Below, in pieces: positions 45,069-58,260 of a DNA stretch of 64,000 nucleotides (position 1 is the stretch's first letter; each line of letters starts with the position of its first letter). This DNA comes from Aquilaria yunnanensis (lineage: Eukaryota > Streptophyta > Magnoliopsida > Malvales > Thymelaeaceae). The position numbers were made by a program, and so were the translations under genes. Below the pieces are notes generated by a model. It did no database searches and was not told where the DNA came from. It saw only the letters and a list, made by a program, of their open reading frames with translations. The stretch covers positions 36,430,001 to 36,494,000 of the forward strand of contig CM077597.1 of NCBI GenBank assembly GCA_039654915.1. The letters run 5' to 3'.

Positions 45069-45104
45069 TACATGGATGATTGGCTTTTAGTGCAAGTGGG
45101 AGAT

Positions 45105-46519
45105 TGTTAGTGTTGTGCCCAAAAAGCCAATCATGAGATGATTGTATTTTTGCACATTGAGTCATGATATTTTATTGAGGCATTAATCCAGCAATTTTGT
45201 TTGTTGTTTTGTTTCTGTGTAACGTAATAAACATAATTGTAACCTAGAATAATGATATTCTTAAACGTCCCTGGTCTAGTATTATTGTGGAGCGGGTTGC
45301 AATAATACATAATGACTAGCATATGTGGAGACTAATATGAGATATGTAGTCTACATATGGGTACAAGTTGGAGAACTTGTGTACTGGACCGACCCACCAT
45401 GAGAACACTTCATGGATCATTTTATGAGTGTCATAAGTGATTCTCATAGTGATCATGGTATATGTAGTCCTTCGACCTAAGATCATCAAGGTTCCCTACA
45501 TGTGAGTCACATACTTTGATACTTTCCTTTGTTGCTCGTAACTGAGTGAACTTGGAGGAGGTCATTGGGTATGTCACATATCATGCGGAGGGATTTGTAT
45601 GATCAAGATGGGCTTTGTCCCTCCTATGTAACGGGAGTGATATCTTTGGGCCCATTGATAGAGTGAGACTTAGAAAATGTGTGGCCATGCTCCGATGAGT
45701 TGATATATGATATCAATGTCGTCAGTTTAATTTGGTCTACTCAGTAATCAAGAAACCAAAGATTGGGCTATACGAGAGTGACACATTCCATGTCTCGTGC
45801 TTAGTCTTGATATCTTGGACAAAGGGATAATGGCATATATCGGTGATGATCATAAAGGTTTAGTCGATTCACCGATAATCTTGTCACTTGGGTAGCAATG
45901 ATGTGTTGCTAGACACCGCTTATTGCTTATGATCATAAATGTGATTTATGATCATTGCCAACATGGCAAGAGCCTATTGGGTTGCACACATAGAGCTATT
46001 TGGATCATTAGAGTGCATGGGCTAATTATTTGGGTTATGGTTTCACTTTAATTTCGTATTAATAATGGGCCAAGGAGTTGAGCCATTATTAAGCCCGAAA
46101 TTAAATCCTAATTTGATTAGGGCTTTGAAACCCATTAGGCCTGGAAGTTGAGTCTCACTATAAATACAACTTTTAAGTGAGAAATTCGCAGGTCTCCTTG
46201 CCCTAGTCTCCCAAAAGGACAGCCACACTCTTCTCTTGCAATTCCTTGGAGGACGCAAGCTAGCACCGCGAGCGCAAGAGAAACGCATCTGCCGGGACGT
46301 GGTGGAAGCGTGGTGATCCCGAGAGGCTCGTGTGGATACCATAGAGAGCCTGAACACGTCAACTGTTCAGGTTTTGTGATTCGACTCTACAGTTGAGTGA
46401 GAGATCTCAACCGAAAATTAGGTATGAAATTTTCGAACACCCGGTTTACCCCGTTTCACTTGGATCCTGGAGGGTTTCGGTTAAATTCTGCTGCGCTGTT
46501 TGGCTCCCGAAACCCAACA
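45105..46519 (+). repeat. C4 3' LTR
   Basis: 1415 bp after the polypurine tract AGTGGGAGAT. It ends CCCAACA, followed by GATCT. Confidence 0.96.
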
Positions 46520-46900
46520 GATCTTAGGTCGAAGGACTACATATACCATGATCACTATGAGAATCACTTATGACACTCATATAACGATCCATGAAGTGTT
46601 CTCATGGTGGGTCGGTCCAATACACAAGTTCTCCAACTTGTACCCATATGTAGACTACATATCTCATATTAGTCTCCACATATGCTAGTCATTATGTATT
46701 ATTGCAACCCACTCCACAATAATACTAGACTAGGGACATTTAAGAATATCATTATTTTAGGGTTACAATTATGTTTATTACGTTACGCAGAAATAAAACA
46801 ACAAACAAAATTGCTGGATTAATGCCTCAATAAAATATCATGACTCAATGTGCAAAAATACAATCATCTCATGATTGGCTTTTTGGGCACAACACTAACA
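46520..46900 (-). repeat. C5 3' LTR, inner part
   Basis: Resumes with the duplicated GATCT (46520-46524) and ends ACACTAACA at 46900, next to the inverted polypurine tract ATCTCCCACT. Confidence 0.95.
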
Positions 46901-49900
46901 ATCTCCCACTTGCACTAAAAGCCAATCATCCATGTATCTAATGCCGATGGACCTAGAATGGCTATCATGCTCTGCTGCGTAAGGGGCTTTGTTAGTGGAT
47001 CAGCAATGTTGTTGTCTGTCAAAGTCCTGCATATCCTTACATCACCCCTCTCAATGATCTCCCTGATGAGATGATACTGTCGAAGTATGTGTTTGGATCG
47101 CTGGTGAGATCGAGGTTCCTTAGCCTGTTCGATTGCTCCATTGTTGTCACAGTAGAGCTCTATCGAGTCGACAATGCTTGGAACCACTCCAAGTTCAGTG
47201 ATGAACTTCTTGATCCAAACTGCCTCCTTCGCAGCATAAGAGGCGGCAATGTACTCAGATTCTGTTGTAGAGTCAGCTACTGTCTTTTGCTTTGAACTCT
47301 TCCAGCTCACAGCACCACCACCAATACAAAACACATAACCAGATTGCGATCTAAAATCATCCTTATCGGATTGGAAGCTTGCATCGGTGTAACCCCTTAC
47401 AATGAACTGATCTTCACCTCCAAAGACCAAGAATGCATCCTTAGTCCTTTGTAAGTACTTAAGGATGTTCTTAACAGCTGTCCAGTGACTTTCACCGGGG
47501 TTCGATTGGTACCTACTCGTCATGCTCAAAGCATATGAGACATCGGGATGAGTACATATCATGGCATACATGATAGATCCAATTGCTGAGGCATATGGAA
47601 TCTTACTCATGCGCTCTCTCTCCTCGGTTGTACTCGGACACTGAGATCTAGAAAGAGTGATACCATGTGACATGGGCAAGAATCCTTTCTTGGAATCTTG
47701 CATGCTAAACCTCTTTAGCACCTTGTCAATATATGTACTTTGACTTAGGCCAAGAAGCTTTCTAGATCTATCTCTATAGATCCTGATGCCTAACACATAG
47801 GCTGCTTCACCCAAGTCCTTCATAGAGAAACATTTCCTTAGCCAAGTCTTCACAGACTGTAGCTCAGGAATGTCATTCCCGATGAGTAGTATGTCATCTA
47901 CATACAACACCAAGAAGATAATAGCGCTCCCACTAACCTTCTTGTAGACACAAGGTTCATCTTCATTTTTGATAAAATCAAACTCTTTGATTGCATCATC
48001 AAAACGAAGATTCCAACTTCAAGAAGCTTGCTTCAGTCCATAAATGGACCTTTGCAATTTGCACACTTTATTGGCATTCCCAGGAGTGAAAAAACCCTCA
48101 GGTTGTGTCATGTACACATCCTCAAGTAGCTTTCCATTTAGGAATGGAGTTTTGACATCCATTTGCCATATCTCATAACCATAGTGTGGAGCAATAGCAA
48201 ACAAAATTTGGATGGATTTAAGCATAGCAACTGGTGAAAAAGTTTCATCATACTCAATCCCATGAATTTGCTTGAAACCTTTTGCGACCAATCGTCCCTT
48301 AAAGGTAATCACATTACCATCGATGTCAGTTTTCTTCTTGAAAACCCATTTGCACCCTATGGGTTTTCCCCCTTCAGGTGGGTCAACCAAAGTCCATACT
48401 TTGTTTTCATACATGGATTCCATCTCGGATTTCATGGCCACTAGCCACTTCTTAGAGTCAAGCCCCGACATAGCTTGTTGGTAGGTTGTGGGCTCATCTT
48501 GATCCATGAGCATCACATCACCGGTGTGAGTCATGAGAAATCCATATCTCTCGGGCTCACGCCGAATCCTACCAGTCCTACGTGGGCTCTATGCTACAGG
48601 AACAGACTCTTGAACCACAACATCTTGTGGTGTCTGTTCAGGTTCCATTTCAGGTTCGATGTCTCCTTGTTGTTCTTGAATTTCTTCAAGTTCTACTTTC
48701 CTCCCACTAGTTCCGTTAGAGATAAACTCTTTCTCCAAAAAGACACCAGTTCGACAACAAACACTTTTTGCTCAGAGGGATTGTAGAAATAGTAACCCTT
48801 TGTTTCTTCGGGATACCCAACAAAAAGGCATTTTTGAGATTTGGGCCCTAGTTTGTCAGAGGATTGACGATTCACATAAGTGTCACAGCCCCAAATCTTC
48901 ATAAAAGACAAATTGGGACGCCTCCCACTCCATATCTCATATGGTGTCTTTTGAATCGATTTAGATGGAACTCAGTTTAGTGTAAAAGCGGCTATCTCTA
49001 GAGCAAGTCCCCAAAAGGAGTTTAGAAGGTCAGCTTGACTCATCATGGAGCGAACCATGTCTAACAGAGTTCGATTTCTCCTTTCAGAAACACCATTCCA
49101 TTGAGGTGTACCTGGTGGAGTGAGTTGTGATACTATACCACACTCATTCAGATAGTCAAGGAATTCTCGATCCAAGTACTCTCCACCTCGATCTGATCGA
49201 AGCACTTTGATACCTTTCCCGAGTTGATTCTCTACTTCATTCTTGAATTCTTTGAACTTTTCAAAGGATTCTGACTTGTCTCTCATAAGATACACATAGC
49301 CATATCTGCTGAAGTCATCAGTGAAAGTAATGAAGTATTGGAAACCTCCTCTAGCTGGTGTAGACATAGCGCCACATACATCACTATGTATGAGTCCTAG
49401 TAAGTCATTAGCCCTTTCACTTTGCCCTGTGAATGGGGCTTTGGTCATCTTGCCCAACAAACATGACTCACATGTCTCATATGATTCAAAATCAAATGAG
49501 TCCAAAAGTCCATCCTTATGGAGCTTGGATATGCGGGTCTCATTTCTTTGGCCCAAGCGACAGTGCCAGAGATAGGTCGAGTTTGAATCATTTAATCTGA
49601 CCTTCTTGGTATTCACATTATAGATTGGATCTTCAAGGTCTAGAACATACAACCCATTACTAAGTTGAGCATTACCATAAAAGATTTCATTCAAATAAAT
49701 AGAACAACATTTGTCCTTTATTATAAATGAAAAACCTTTCTTGTCCAAACAAGAAACAGAAATCAAATTTCTACTAATAGTAGGCACAAAGTAGCAGTTG
49801 TCTAATTCTAAAACTAATCCACTAGGTAAAGTGAGAACATAAGTCCCTACGGCTAAGGCAGCAACCCTTACTCCATTTCCAACACGTAGGTCTACTTCAC

Positions 49901-50856
49901 CTCGGGCCAATCTTCTACTTCTACTTAGATCCTGGACATTTGCACAAATGTGAGATCCACATCCAGTATCCAATACCCAAGATGATGAAGTAGAAAAGTT
50001 AGCCTCTATAACAAAAATACCTGAAGTGGAAGTCTTACTTCCCTTTTCTTTAGCAAGTTGTTCAAGATAGAGCTTACAATTGCACTTCCAGTGTCCAGGT
50101 TGCTTACAATGGAAGCACTCCCCTTCCTTTGCCACACCACCCTTTGGTTTCAGTGCAGCTGAAGAAGAACTAGCATTGGACTTTCCATTAGCTTTATCCT
50201 TCTTCTTGTTGGCTTTTCCTTTTCCCTTGCCCTTTTGAACCATCAAAATGGGCTTAGCCTTCTTAAGGTTTTGCTCAGCAGTTCTCAACATGTTGAGCGA
50301 TTCAGGGAGGGACTTGTCAAGGTCGTTCATGTTATAGTTCATGACGAACTGACTGTAGCTTTTAGGCAACGATTGCAAGACTACATCGATAGCCAACTCT
50401 TTCTGAAGAGCAAATCCCAAATTCTCAAGATTCTCAATGTACCCAATCATCTTGAGGACCCATGGGACTTCCCTCAGACATCTTACATTGAAACAATGCC
50501 TTAGAGGTCTCAAACCTCTCATGCCTAGCTTGCTCTTGGAAAAGCATTTTGAGATGTTCGATCATATCGAACGCCCCCATGTTCTCATGTTGCTTCTGAA
50601 GCTCAGATTCCATGGTAATAAGCATGAGGCATGCAACATCCAAAGCATCATCAGAATGCCTCTTGTGAGCATCCCTTTCAGCTCTTGGAGCAGTGGCAGC
50701 AGGCTCATTCGGAATGGGCTGCTCTAGGACATAAGCCTTTCTCTCTTGTTTGAGGACTATCCTCAAGTTTCGGTACCATTTGAGAAAGTTGGTCCCATTC
50801 AGTTTTTCCTTCTCAAGGATCGATCGCAACGAAAGTGTCGATGTGTTTTGTGCCAT
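46895..50856 (-). pseudogene. gag-pol: C5 gag-pol (Copia), broken
   Basis: The minus strand starts with the gag ATG at 50856. The order is gag, zinc knuckle, protease (LDTGCGSH), integrase, RT with YVDD near 47900, and RNase H. Breaks are an 8-base deletion in gag near 50456, a CGA to TGA stop at 48972-48974, a one-base deletion near 48755, a CAG to TAG stop at 48589-48591, a CGA to TGA stop at 48019-48021, and a one-base deletion near 46970 that shifts the last residues. The 48972-50522 part still encodes protease and most of integrase without interruption. Confidence 0.95.
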
Positions 50857-52340
50857 GGTTATCTACAACAGTAAATATGCAGTGTAAGAGTCATGTATTT
50901 TAATTCATTTAATAAGGACTTTTATTAAACGATACTCCCACTATTTTCCTCAAAATAATAACCCTCGATATTATTTCAGAACACCCCGGCGCTAAGGTAT
51001 TCTAGTGGGCCAAGATCCATATTTGACCACAACCTGAGTCAGCTTTGGCTTTTCTCTCAAGTTACAGCTATTTAGGTAGGCAACTCCTTGCCAATTGCAT
51101 CTTATGCAACTCTTGGATAGTTGGGTGAACAACACTTGTCCAAGCTCATCTCATGAACTTAAGCCCAACTCTATGCCTCTAAGTCCCTAATCCTATTAGG
51201 ATGACTTAGTTAAGTCAAACCCAAAGTTAGCAGTTTGGATATCACTATTATCCCATCGCGCCTTACCAAGATGAACATAGGTGCTTTACTTTGGCAAACC
51301 CACCTAATGTTGATCAAAGTCTTGACGAGCGCCAACATTTGGAAGGCATCACATTTAATGACTTAATATTTGTTTGAGGGATTTTTTTTTTACCTCAACA
51401 ATTTGTTATCTCCGGTTGTTTTATACATGCATCACATACAAATATAAAACATACATATCATGCTTACAAGAAATAAACGTGACATGGTTATAGCCCAAAC
51501 TATGCGATATTCTCAAGCCAATGAGAATATCATAAAAGCCTAAGAAAAGAAAAGAGTCTTCACAAGCTCCTTCTCTTTCTTTCTTGGTTGCCCTTTTGTT
51601 GTCACCTCCTTGGACATACCACCTTGGACGATCCCATAATGCACCATTACATCAATAATAGAAACCTTGAGTTACATTCGAGGGGAGTAAGGTGAGAAGA
51701 GAATGTACAATGAGAGTGATAAGAAAAGGCACGATTCGCAGGCCGTATTTACAAGTACATCCAATCAAGGGCTATAACCATGCACCATGCTTCAAACACC
51801 AATCAGCATATCATGTCAAATCTCATTCAACAAAGATGCATGACAATTTTCTGGTGTTGATTAACCAGTTTTTATTTATGTGGCGCTTCGCATACGGTGG
51901 TCCCGCTGGCCGGTCAGCGGGCGGTCAAGGGGAGCCACCATTGCGGGGGGCGTGGGGGGCAACGCCCCCCGGCGCAAAAAAGTGTCTTACAATTACTTAG
52001 CCCGAAATCTTCTATTTCGAGAAAGTAGGCACCGGAGACTCCTCCATTCGAGCCACCAAAATATACCTTACTTTTGGTGCCCGAACAGGACGAATCCGAA
52101 CAAACCTAGGGTTTTTGCAACTATTGCAAGAATCCTAATCCATATAGGTATCTCATACCTACCAATTTTGGGTTAATCTCATTAACCAATTTATGTCGTT
52201 TCTTCATATATCACATATGTTCATTACGAATTCCGGTTTCATGCATCATGAATCAATCTAATTAATCTTGGCCGAAAACCAATCGAACACATAGCATTAT
52301 GCGATTCAACACTCAATCCTGATTTACGGTTTCACCAGTA
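50857..52340 (-). other. C5 untranslated leader
   Basis: Homologous to the C3 and C4 leaders. It includes the longest version of the GC-rich island (51902-51975). No gene is visible. Confidence 0.8.
51902..51970. repeat. GC-rich hairpin island in the C5 leader
   Basis: A near-palindrome CCCGCTGGCCGGTCAGCGGG (51902-51921) is followed by a G-run/C-run hairpin (GGGGGGC at 51954-51960, GCCCCCC at 51964-51970). The island is absent from C3 and only partly present in C4. Confidence 0.85.
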
Positions 52341-52352
52341 GCTCTGATACCA
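52341..52352 (-). promoter_or_regulatory. C5 primer-binding site (initiator Met tRNA type)
   Basis: The minus strand reads TGGTATCAGAGC, one base from the 5' LTR. Confidence 0.92.
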
Positions 52353-52353
52353 C

Positions 52354-53769
52354 TGTTGGGTTTCGGGAACCAAACAGCGTAGCGGAATTTAACCGAAACC
52401 CTCCAGGATCCAAGTGAAACGGTGTAAACCGGGTGTTCAAAAATTTCATACCTAATTTTCGGTTGAGATCTCTCACTCAACTGTAGAGTCGAATCAAAAA
52501 ACCTGAACAGTTGACGTGTTTAGGCTCTCTATGGTATCCACACGAGCCTCTCGGGATCACCACGCTTGCACCGCGTCCCGGCAGATGCGTTTCTCTTGCG
52601 CTCGCAGTGCTAGCTTGCGTCCTCCAAGGAATTGCAAGAGAAGAGTGCAGCTGTCCTTTTGGGAGGCTAGGGCAAGGAGACCTGCGAATTTCTCACTTAA
52701 AAGTTGTATTTATACTGAGACCCAACTTCCAGGCCTAATGGGTTTCAAAGCCTTAATCCAATTAGGATTTAATTTTGGGCTTAATAATGGCTCAACTCCT
52801 TGGCCCATTATTAATACAAAATTAAAGTGAAACCATAACCCAAATAATTAGCCCATGCACTCTAATGATCCAAATAGCTCTATGTGTGCGACCCAATAGG
52901 CTCTTGCCATGTTGGCAATGATCATAAATCACATTTATGATCATAAGCAATGAGCGGTGTCTAGCAACACATCATTGCTACCCAAGTGACAAGATTGTCG
53001 GTGAATCGACTAAACCTTTATGATCATCACCAATATATGCCATTATCCCTTTGTCCAAGATATCAAGACTAAGCACGAGACATGGAATGTGTCACTCTCA
53101 TATAGCCCGATCTTTGGTTTCTTGATTACCGAGTAGACCAAATTAAACTGACGACATTGATATCATATATCAACTCATCGGAGCATGGCCATGCATTTTC
53201 TAAGTCTCACTCTATCAAGGGGCCCAAAGATATCACTCCCGTTACATAGGAGGGACAAATCCTATATTGATCATACAAATCCCTCCGCATGATATGTGAC
53301 ATACCCAATGACCTCCTTCAAGTTCACTCAGTTACGAGCAACAAAGGAAAGTATCAAAGTATGTGACTCACATGTAGGGAACCTTGATGATCTTAGGTCG
53401 AAGGACTATATATACCATGATCACTATGAGAATCACTTATGACACTCATATAACGATCCATGAAGTGTTCTCATGGTGGGTCGCTCCAGTACACAAGTTC
53501 TCCAACTTGTACCCATATGTAGACTACATATCTCATATTAGTCTCCACATATGCTAGTCATTATGTATTATTGCAACCCGCTCCACAATAATACTAGACG
53601 AGGGACGTTTAAGAATATCATTATTCTAGGGTTACAATTATGTTTATTACGTTACGCAGAAACAAAACAACAAACAAAATTGATGGATTAATGCCTCAAT
53701 AAAATATCATGACTCAATGTGCAAAAATACAATCATCTCATGATTGGCTTTTTGGGCACAACACTAACA
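52354..53769 (-). repeat. C5 5' LTR
   Basis: 1416 bp, inverted. The TATA box on the minus strand is at 52707-52714. It is followed by the target duplication GTTAC at 53770. Confidence 0.96.
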
Positions 53770-56700
53770 GTTACTTCGAACGATAATGGGGTGCCCTTGG
53801 AAATAGGGTCACAACCTTCTACTTGCAAGCAATAGGGCATAAATAGCCTTTTGTAGCAAGGGGTACCTGACTTCGGCACCATGCAGAGACTTGCTCACAT
53901 AATAAACTAGCCATTGCTTTCCCTCTCTTCCTTGACAAGGACCGAACTTACTGCCTTTTTGGTGACGGCAAGGTATAGTATGAGGGGTTCTCCTTCCTGT
54001 GGCTGCCGAAGTGTCGATAGACAAGTTAGGTAGACTTTAAGCTCTTCCCAGGCCTTTTGTCAGTCTTTGTTCCTAGGGCACACCTCGGTTCCGAGGTCAC
54101 CTCCATTTTTTGCTACTTTAGTGAGGACCTTGAAAAATGGTTGATAGCGATCCCCATATCTGGAGATGAATCTGCTGAGTGACGTGATTCTTCCCATAAG
54201 TCTTTGCACATCCTTGGTCATCGTGGGAGTTGGGAACCCTAGTAGGGCCTTGACCTTTTCTGGATTAGCGTCAATACCTCTCTCCAACACCATAAATCTG
54301 AGAAACTTACCCGCATTCACCCCGAACACATTTTTTGGGGTTAAGATGAATTCCGAATGTCCTCAGCTGGTGGAATATTTCTTCGAAGTCTGTGATATGA
54401 CTACTAGGTAGTTTGCTCTTGACTATCATATCATCGACATAGACTTCTATCTTTATCCCGATTTGGGAGCCGAAGACCCTATTCATCAACCTCCGGTATG
54501 TGGCTCCTACATTCTTAAGCCTGAAGGGCATTCTAATATAGCAGTATGTACGAACTTCAGTGATGAAGGTGGTTTTTTCCTCGTCTTCGGAGTCCATCCT
54601 GATTTGATGATACCCGCTGAAGGTGTCGATGAAGCTAAGGAAGCCATACTCGGCGGTTGAGTCCACCAACTGGTCTATTGGGGGCAGAGGATACGAATCC
54701 TTAGGACAAGCATCGTTCACATTTCGGAAGTCGATCTACATTTGGAGTTTGTCACTCCCTTCTTTCATGGCGATAACTACGTTACTAAGCCATTTGGGAT
54801 ATTTGACTTCCCTTATTACGTCTGCCTTCATCAACCTTTGGATTTCGGCTTTAACAAAGTTGTTCTTGTGTGCCAAAAGGCTTCTCTTTGTTTGGCGAAC
54901 AGGCTTCACGTCAGGGCTTATCTTAAGACTATGCTGAATTATGCAAGGGTCTACCCTAGGCATGTTCTTCGGCGAGTAGGCAAATAGATCTTTGTTTATT
55001 AAAAGGAAAGATACAAGCTTTCGCTTGTCACCTTCAGCCAAATGTTTCCCCATGCGGGTACTTCAGCCCAGGACGAGCTCTACATTCTCAGTTTCAATTT
55101 TGTTCGAGTCGTTTCTCTCTCCTTCTATAGATCCTTCAGTCAATGTGCCATTTACTCCCGAGGTCTGTGTGTGCACTTTCACTGGGCTCTACCTAGCCTT
55201 CATGAAGACCTTTCAAACTTCGGCCTGATCGATGAATATTTGTGCGTCCTCATCCTTCGTTCCAAAGCTGACCATCACGTACTTCACATCTAGTCGGATG
55301 TGAAAATTCCCTTGAGTTTTCCTTCCAAGGATGGCGTTATATGAATATGGGACGTCGATGACAATGAACCTAGCCATGGTAGAGACAAAGAGCTCTTCAT
55401 TATTCTGAATAGAAGTTCTCCTTAACATCAGAGGTAGGTCAATCTACCTGAGGATAGGGAGTTCGAAATGACTTACCCCGAAGGTAAGAGATGTGATAGG
55501 TTTGTGGTCGGTTTTCACGATGCCTAGGCTTTGCAATAGGTGGGAGAATAGGACATTAGCGTTGGACCCATCATCCAGAAGCACCCTTTTAACGTCCCAG
55601 CTTCCAATCCTTGCCATAATAAGGAGTGGATCATCATGTGGGAATACTATGCTAGACCCATCTTTCCGAATGAGCTTGTTTGATGGGTTACCAAATTCCA
55701 CTGAGATCTCCCTAGCTTTCCTCTTCCTCTCCGCCGAAGGTAGTCCCGTGGTGATCATCTGGATTAGTCCAATCGGTGGTGGAGGATTCTTCTTGGGACT
55801 TCGGTTCTGACATCGGTCGAAATCATAGTCCTCATCTTCCTTTCTTTGCTCCTCCCTCCTTCCCCTAGGAGAGGGCATCTGTAGGTATCGGCGAAGTTGA
55901 CCCTGCTTAATAAGGGATTCAATGTACTTCCTAAGTTAGAGGCAATCTTCTGTGTCATGCCCATGCTCCTGGTGGAACTAGCAGAATTTCTTCATGTTTT
56001 TCTTATTTTCCGAACTCATGGCCTTCGGACACTGATTGGATTGCCTTGCCTTTCCATGGCTAGTAGTATGTTTGTTCTGAAGGTGTTTAGGGGGGTGAAT
56101 GGCATGGACTTTTACCCCCTCTGCTTACGGGATCTTCCCCCACCCTCGGCAGAATAGCGATTTTGGTGACTCTGACCTTCGGGTTGATGGTTATCAGACT
56201 TCTGTCCCCCCTATCTTTAGCTCTTCGGCCATCATATGCTACTCGGCCCTTCGGTAGAACTCGCCGAGGATGTCCGGCGGGTCCTTCGAGAACTAGTAAA
56301 AAAGTTGTGAGTCTCGCTGAAGTCCTCGTATCATGGTGAGAATGTGTATTTCGGGGCGAAAGTCCGGCACACTCAAGGCCTCTCGATTGAACCTTTCGAC
56401 ATAGTCATGAATGGTCTCTCAATTCCTTTGCTCTATGTCGAACATTTGAACTTGCATCTTCACCGTTGGCCTGCTGTCGATGAATTGCTGTGTAAACGCA
56501 GTGGATAACTCTTGAAAATGCATGACGGTTCCAAGGGCTAACGAGTTATACCACGCAGTCGCCGGTCCGGAGAGGGTGACTTCAAAACATTTGCAAAGCA
56601 TGGCGTCATCGGCACCATGTAGCACCATGCTGGGCCTATACTTGGTCAGATGGGCTTGGGGGTCACTACGCCCATCATACATTTCCAGGTGTGGCACCCG

Positions 56701-57423
56701 GAAGTCGCTTGGCATGGGTGCCTCAACTATTGCGCGGATAAAGGGTGACTCTTTTCCAGTGAAGGTCTCCGAAAACCTTGACCAGACAGGCTTCCGAGCC
56801 ACCTACCTTTCCACTTTCTCCAACCTTTCTAGGATCTTTTCCAGGAGGATGGTAGTGCTGGGCTCTTCTCGTTGCCTGAAGGCCTCCGGCAATGGAGAAT
56901 GATGCCTTTTTTTCAGAGAGTAACTTTGACGGTGGGGGAATTGTGAACTTCTTTCTGTTGATATATTCCACCAGCGGGAAGTCCTAGCCCCTTTGGACCC
57001 CATTTCTTCAGTACGTTGGCCTCTAGGGGGTACGTTCTCCGTTGAGGACTCATCATGGAAGTCCTCACTCCCTGAGCTCTGATGAGTGGACTTCGGGCTT
57101 GACTCCTGATGGAGAGCTTGTGAAGGGGCTCTTTGGCTAGAAGGTGGTTGTGACCACCTTTGGTCCAACTGTTGCGTCATTTCAGCCCCAACAGAGTGCT
57201 AAAAATCACATAGGAAGCTCATTGTGATCTTTAGAGGACATTCATCCTCAAGCAAAGAAGTCCCTGCGGCATGTTGTTCGGTCGCCGGTTGATTTTCTGG
57301 CACGGATGGGGACTTTGGGAGTCCCTTATCCTTAGAATGCCGAGTCTCAACGACGGCTACCTAAGAGTGGTTTCCTACAGACAGTGCCAAATGATGCCCG
57401 GTGAGATCCTCGTCATATGACAT
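53770..57423 (-). pseudogene. gag-pol: G2 gag-protease-RT-RNase H part
   Basis: The minus strand starts from an LTR-borne ATG at 57423 and reads through the primer site like G1 (GHHLALSVG against GHHLAPSVG), then meets a stop. Gag core: FRVPHLEMYDGRSDPQAHL (near 56700). Protease: LLDDGSNANVLF (near 55560). RT: YVDDMIVKSKL (near 54435). RNase H: PVYYVSKSLHGAEVRYPLLQK-like (near 53870). The frame is broken many times, including a stop in the early MSFL segment and shifts between the open pieces. The catalytic motifs remain readable, so decay is moderate. C5 follows at 53769. Confidence 0.93.
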
Positions 57424-58260
57424 GATGCAGCTTTGAGCTGATCTTCCGGTATGAAGATGCCTGGAAAGACACCTCTGGTGTGAAGGTACCTTTGAGAGGG
57501 ACTTCCAGCAAGAATGTGGCTGCAAAACTCAGTAGAGCAGAGGTTAGAGACTCCCTGGAGTGTGATTCCGGGGGAGGAGCCTCCGACGCTCAAGTCAGTA
57601 TTTTAGAGAATGAAGATAAGAAATAATGAAGAGCAGAAGATGGCTAGGGTTTTCTGTCTCGTGTGTCTTGTTATCCTTACCAGGGTTGTTTCCCAAGCAT
57701 TTATAGGAGGGCATTGGGGGAGGCCTATTTGACAAGACCCGCTCAAATCATGACACGTGTTCGGCCGGATGTGGTTCGTACCTTCGGGGATGGGTGTCTC
57801 TAGCTGGCCATAGGCCGTTCTGGCCAGAAGTCAGAGCCGTGGGAGGCCTTTGTGTCAGGGGCGTGTGCGAGGTCTCCGTGTCAGAGGCTCATAACTATCT
57901 TTGTCTCATCTGTGTGAGAACTCCTTCGATGATGGGCCCTCTTTGGGGAGTAATACCCCTTCGGCATACAGGTCTCCTTCGGTTCGGTTTTCACTCTCGA
58001 GGGCCGTAGAGGGAGGCTCCTCGGCCGGGTGGAGGACCTTCGGTGAATGCTATATTTTGCCGATGATGGGGAGGTAGCCTCTTGAGGTCGGCAAATCACT
58101 TGACCGAGGATGACGCCGTATGTCCTTCTAAGGGTGGTAGTGTTATTAGCCGAAGGTCGTGAGGATCCATTTTCTCGAGGTAGCTCAGATGTACATCCAA
58201 GGATTGTACTTCTCAGTCATCCTTAAAAGCTATCCAAGTGTGATAGCCATTTGGCCATCA
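57392..58260 (-). repeat. G2 5' LTR
   Basis: 869 bp, from TGATGCCCGG to GGCCATCA, followed by the duplication AGTTG (58261-58265). It is preceded by the inverted primer site (57378-57391, related to that of G1). It differs clearly from the 3' LTR at 12879, showing that G2 is old. Confidence 0.93.

Larger units (their letters stand above)
38293..46519 (+). mobile_element. C4: full-length Copia retrotransposon inside the C5 LTR
   Basis: 8227 bp. LTRs lie at 38293-39708 (1416 bp) and 45105-46519 (1415 bp), with the duplication GATCT at 38288-38292 and 46520-46524. The LTRs differ at about 35 sites by eye (about 2.5%). The 5' LTR edge reads TGTAAG in place of TGTTAG. Gag-pol stays in one frame with only three substitution stops, which makes this the best template for the family. 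It inserted into an LTR of its own family. Confidence 0.97.
37249..53769 (-). mobile_element. C5: full-length Copia retrotransposon (reverse), split by C4
   Basis: The ends are LTRs flanked by the duplication GTTAC (37244-37248 and 53770-53774). The left (3') LTR is cut by C4 at 38292 and resumes at 46520. Without C4 it is about 8.29 kb. In the first ~320 bp I count about 15 differences between its LTRs, so it is older than C4 and C3. The parts are 5' LTR 52354-53769, primer site 52341-52352, leader to 50857, and gag-pol 50856-46895. It inserted into the RNase H coding part of G2. Confidence 0.96.
12879..58260 (-). mobile_element. G2: decayed Tat-type Gypsy retrotransposon (reverse), split by G1, C3 and C5
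   Basis: The two ends are LTRs of one family (12879-13721 and 57392-58260), flanked by the target duplication AGTTG (12874-12878 and 58261-58265). The internal pieces are 13722-14447, 25601-28018, 36270-37248 and 53775-57391, giving about 9.45 kb of G2 sequence. On the minus strand they join as gag, protease, RT, RNase H, second RNase H and integrase. On the plus strand, downstream of pol, lies a broken copy of the antisense gene seen intact in G1. G1 and G2 belong to related families. G2 is inactive: many stops and frameshifts, plus three insertions. Confidence 0.95.
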
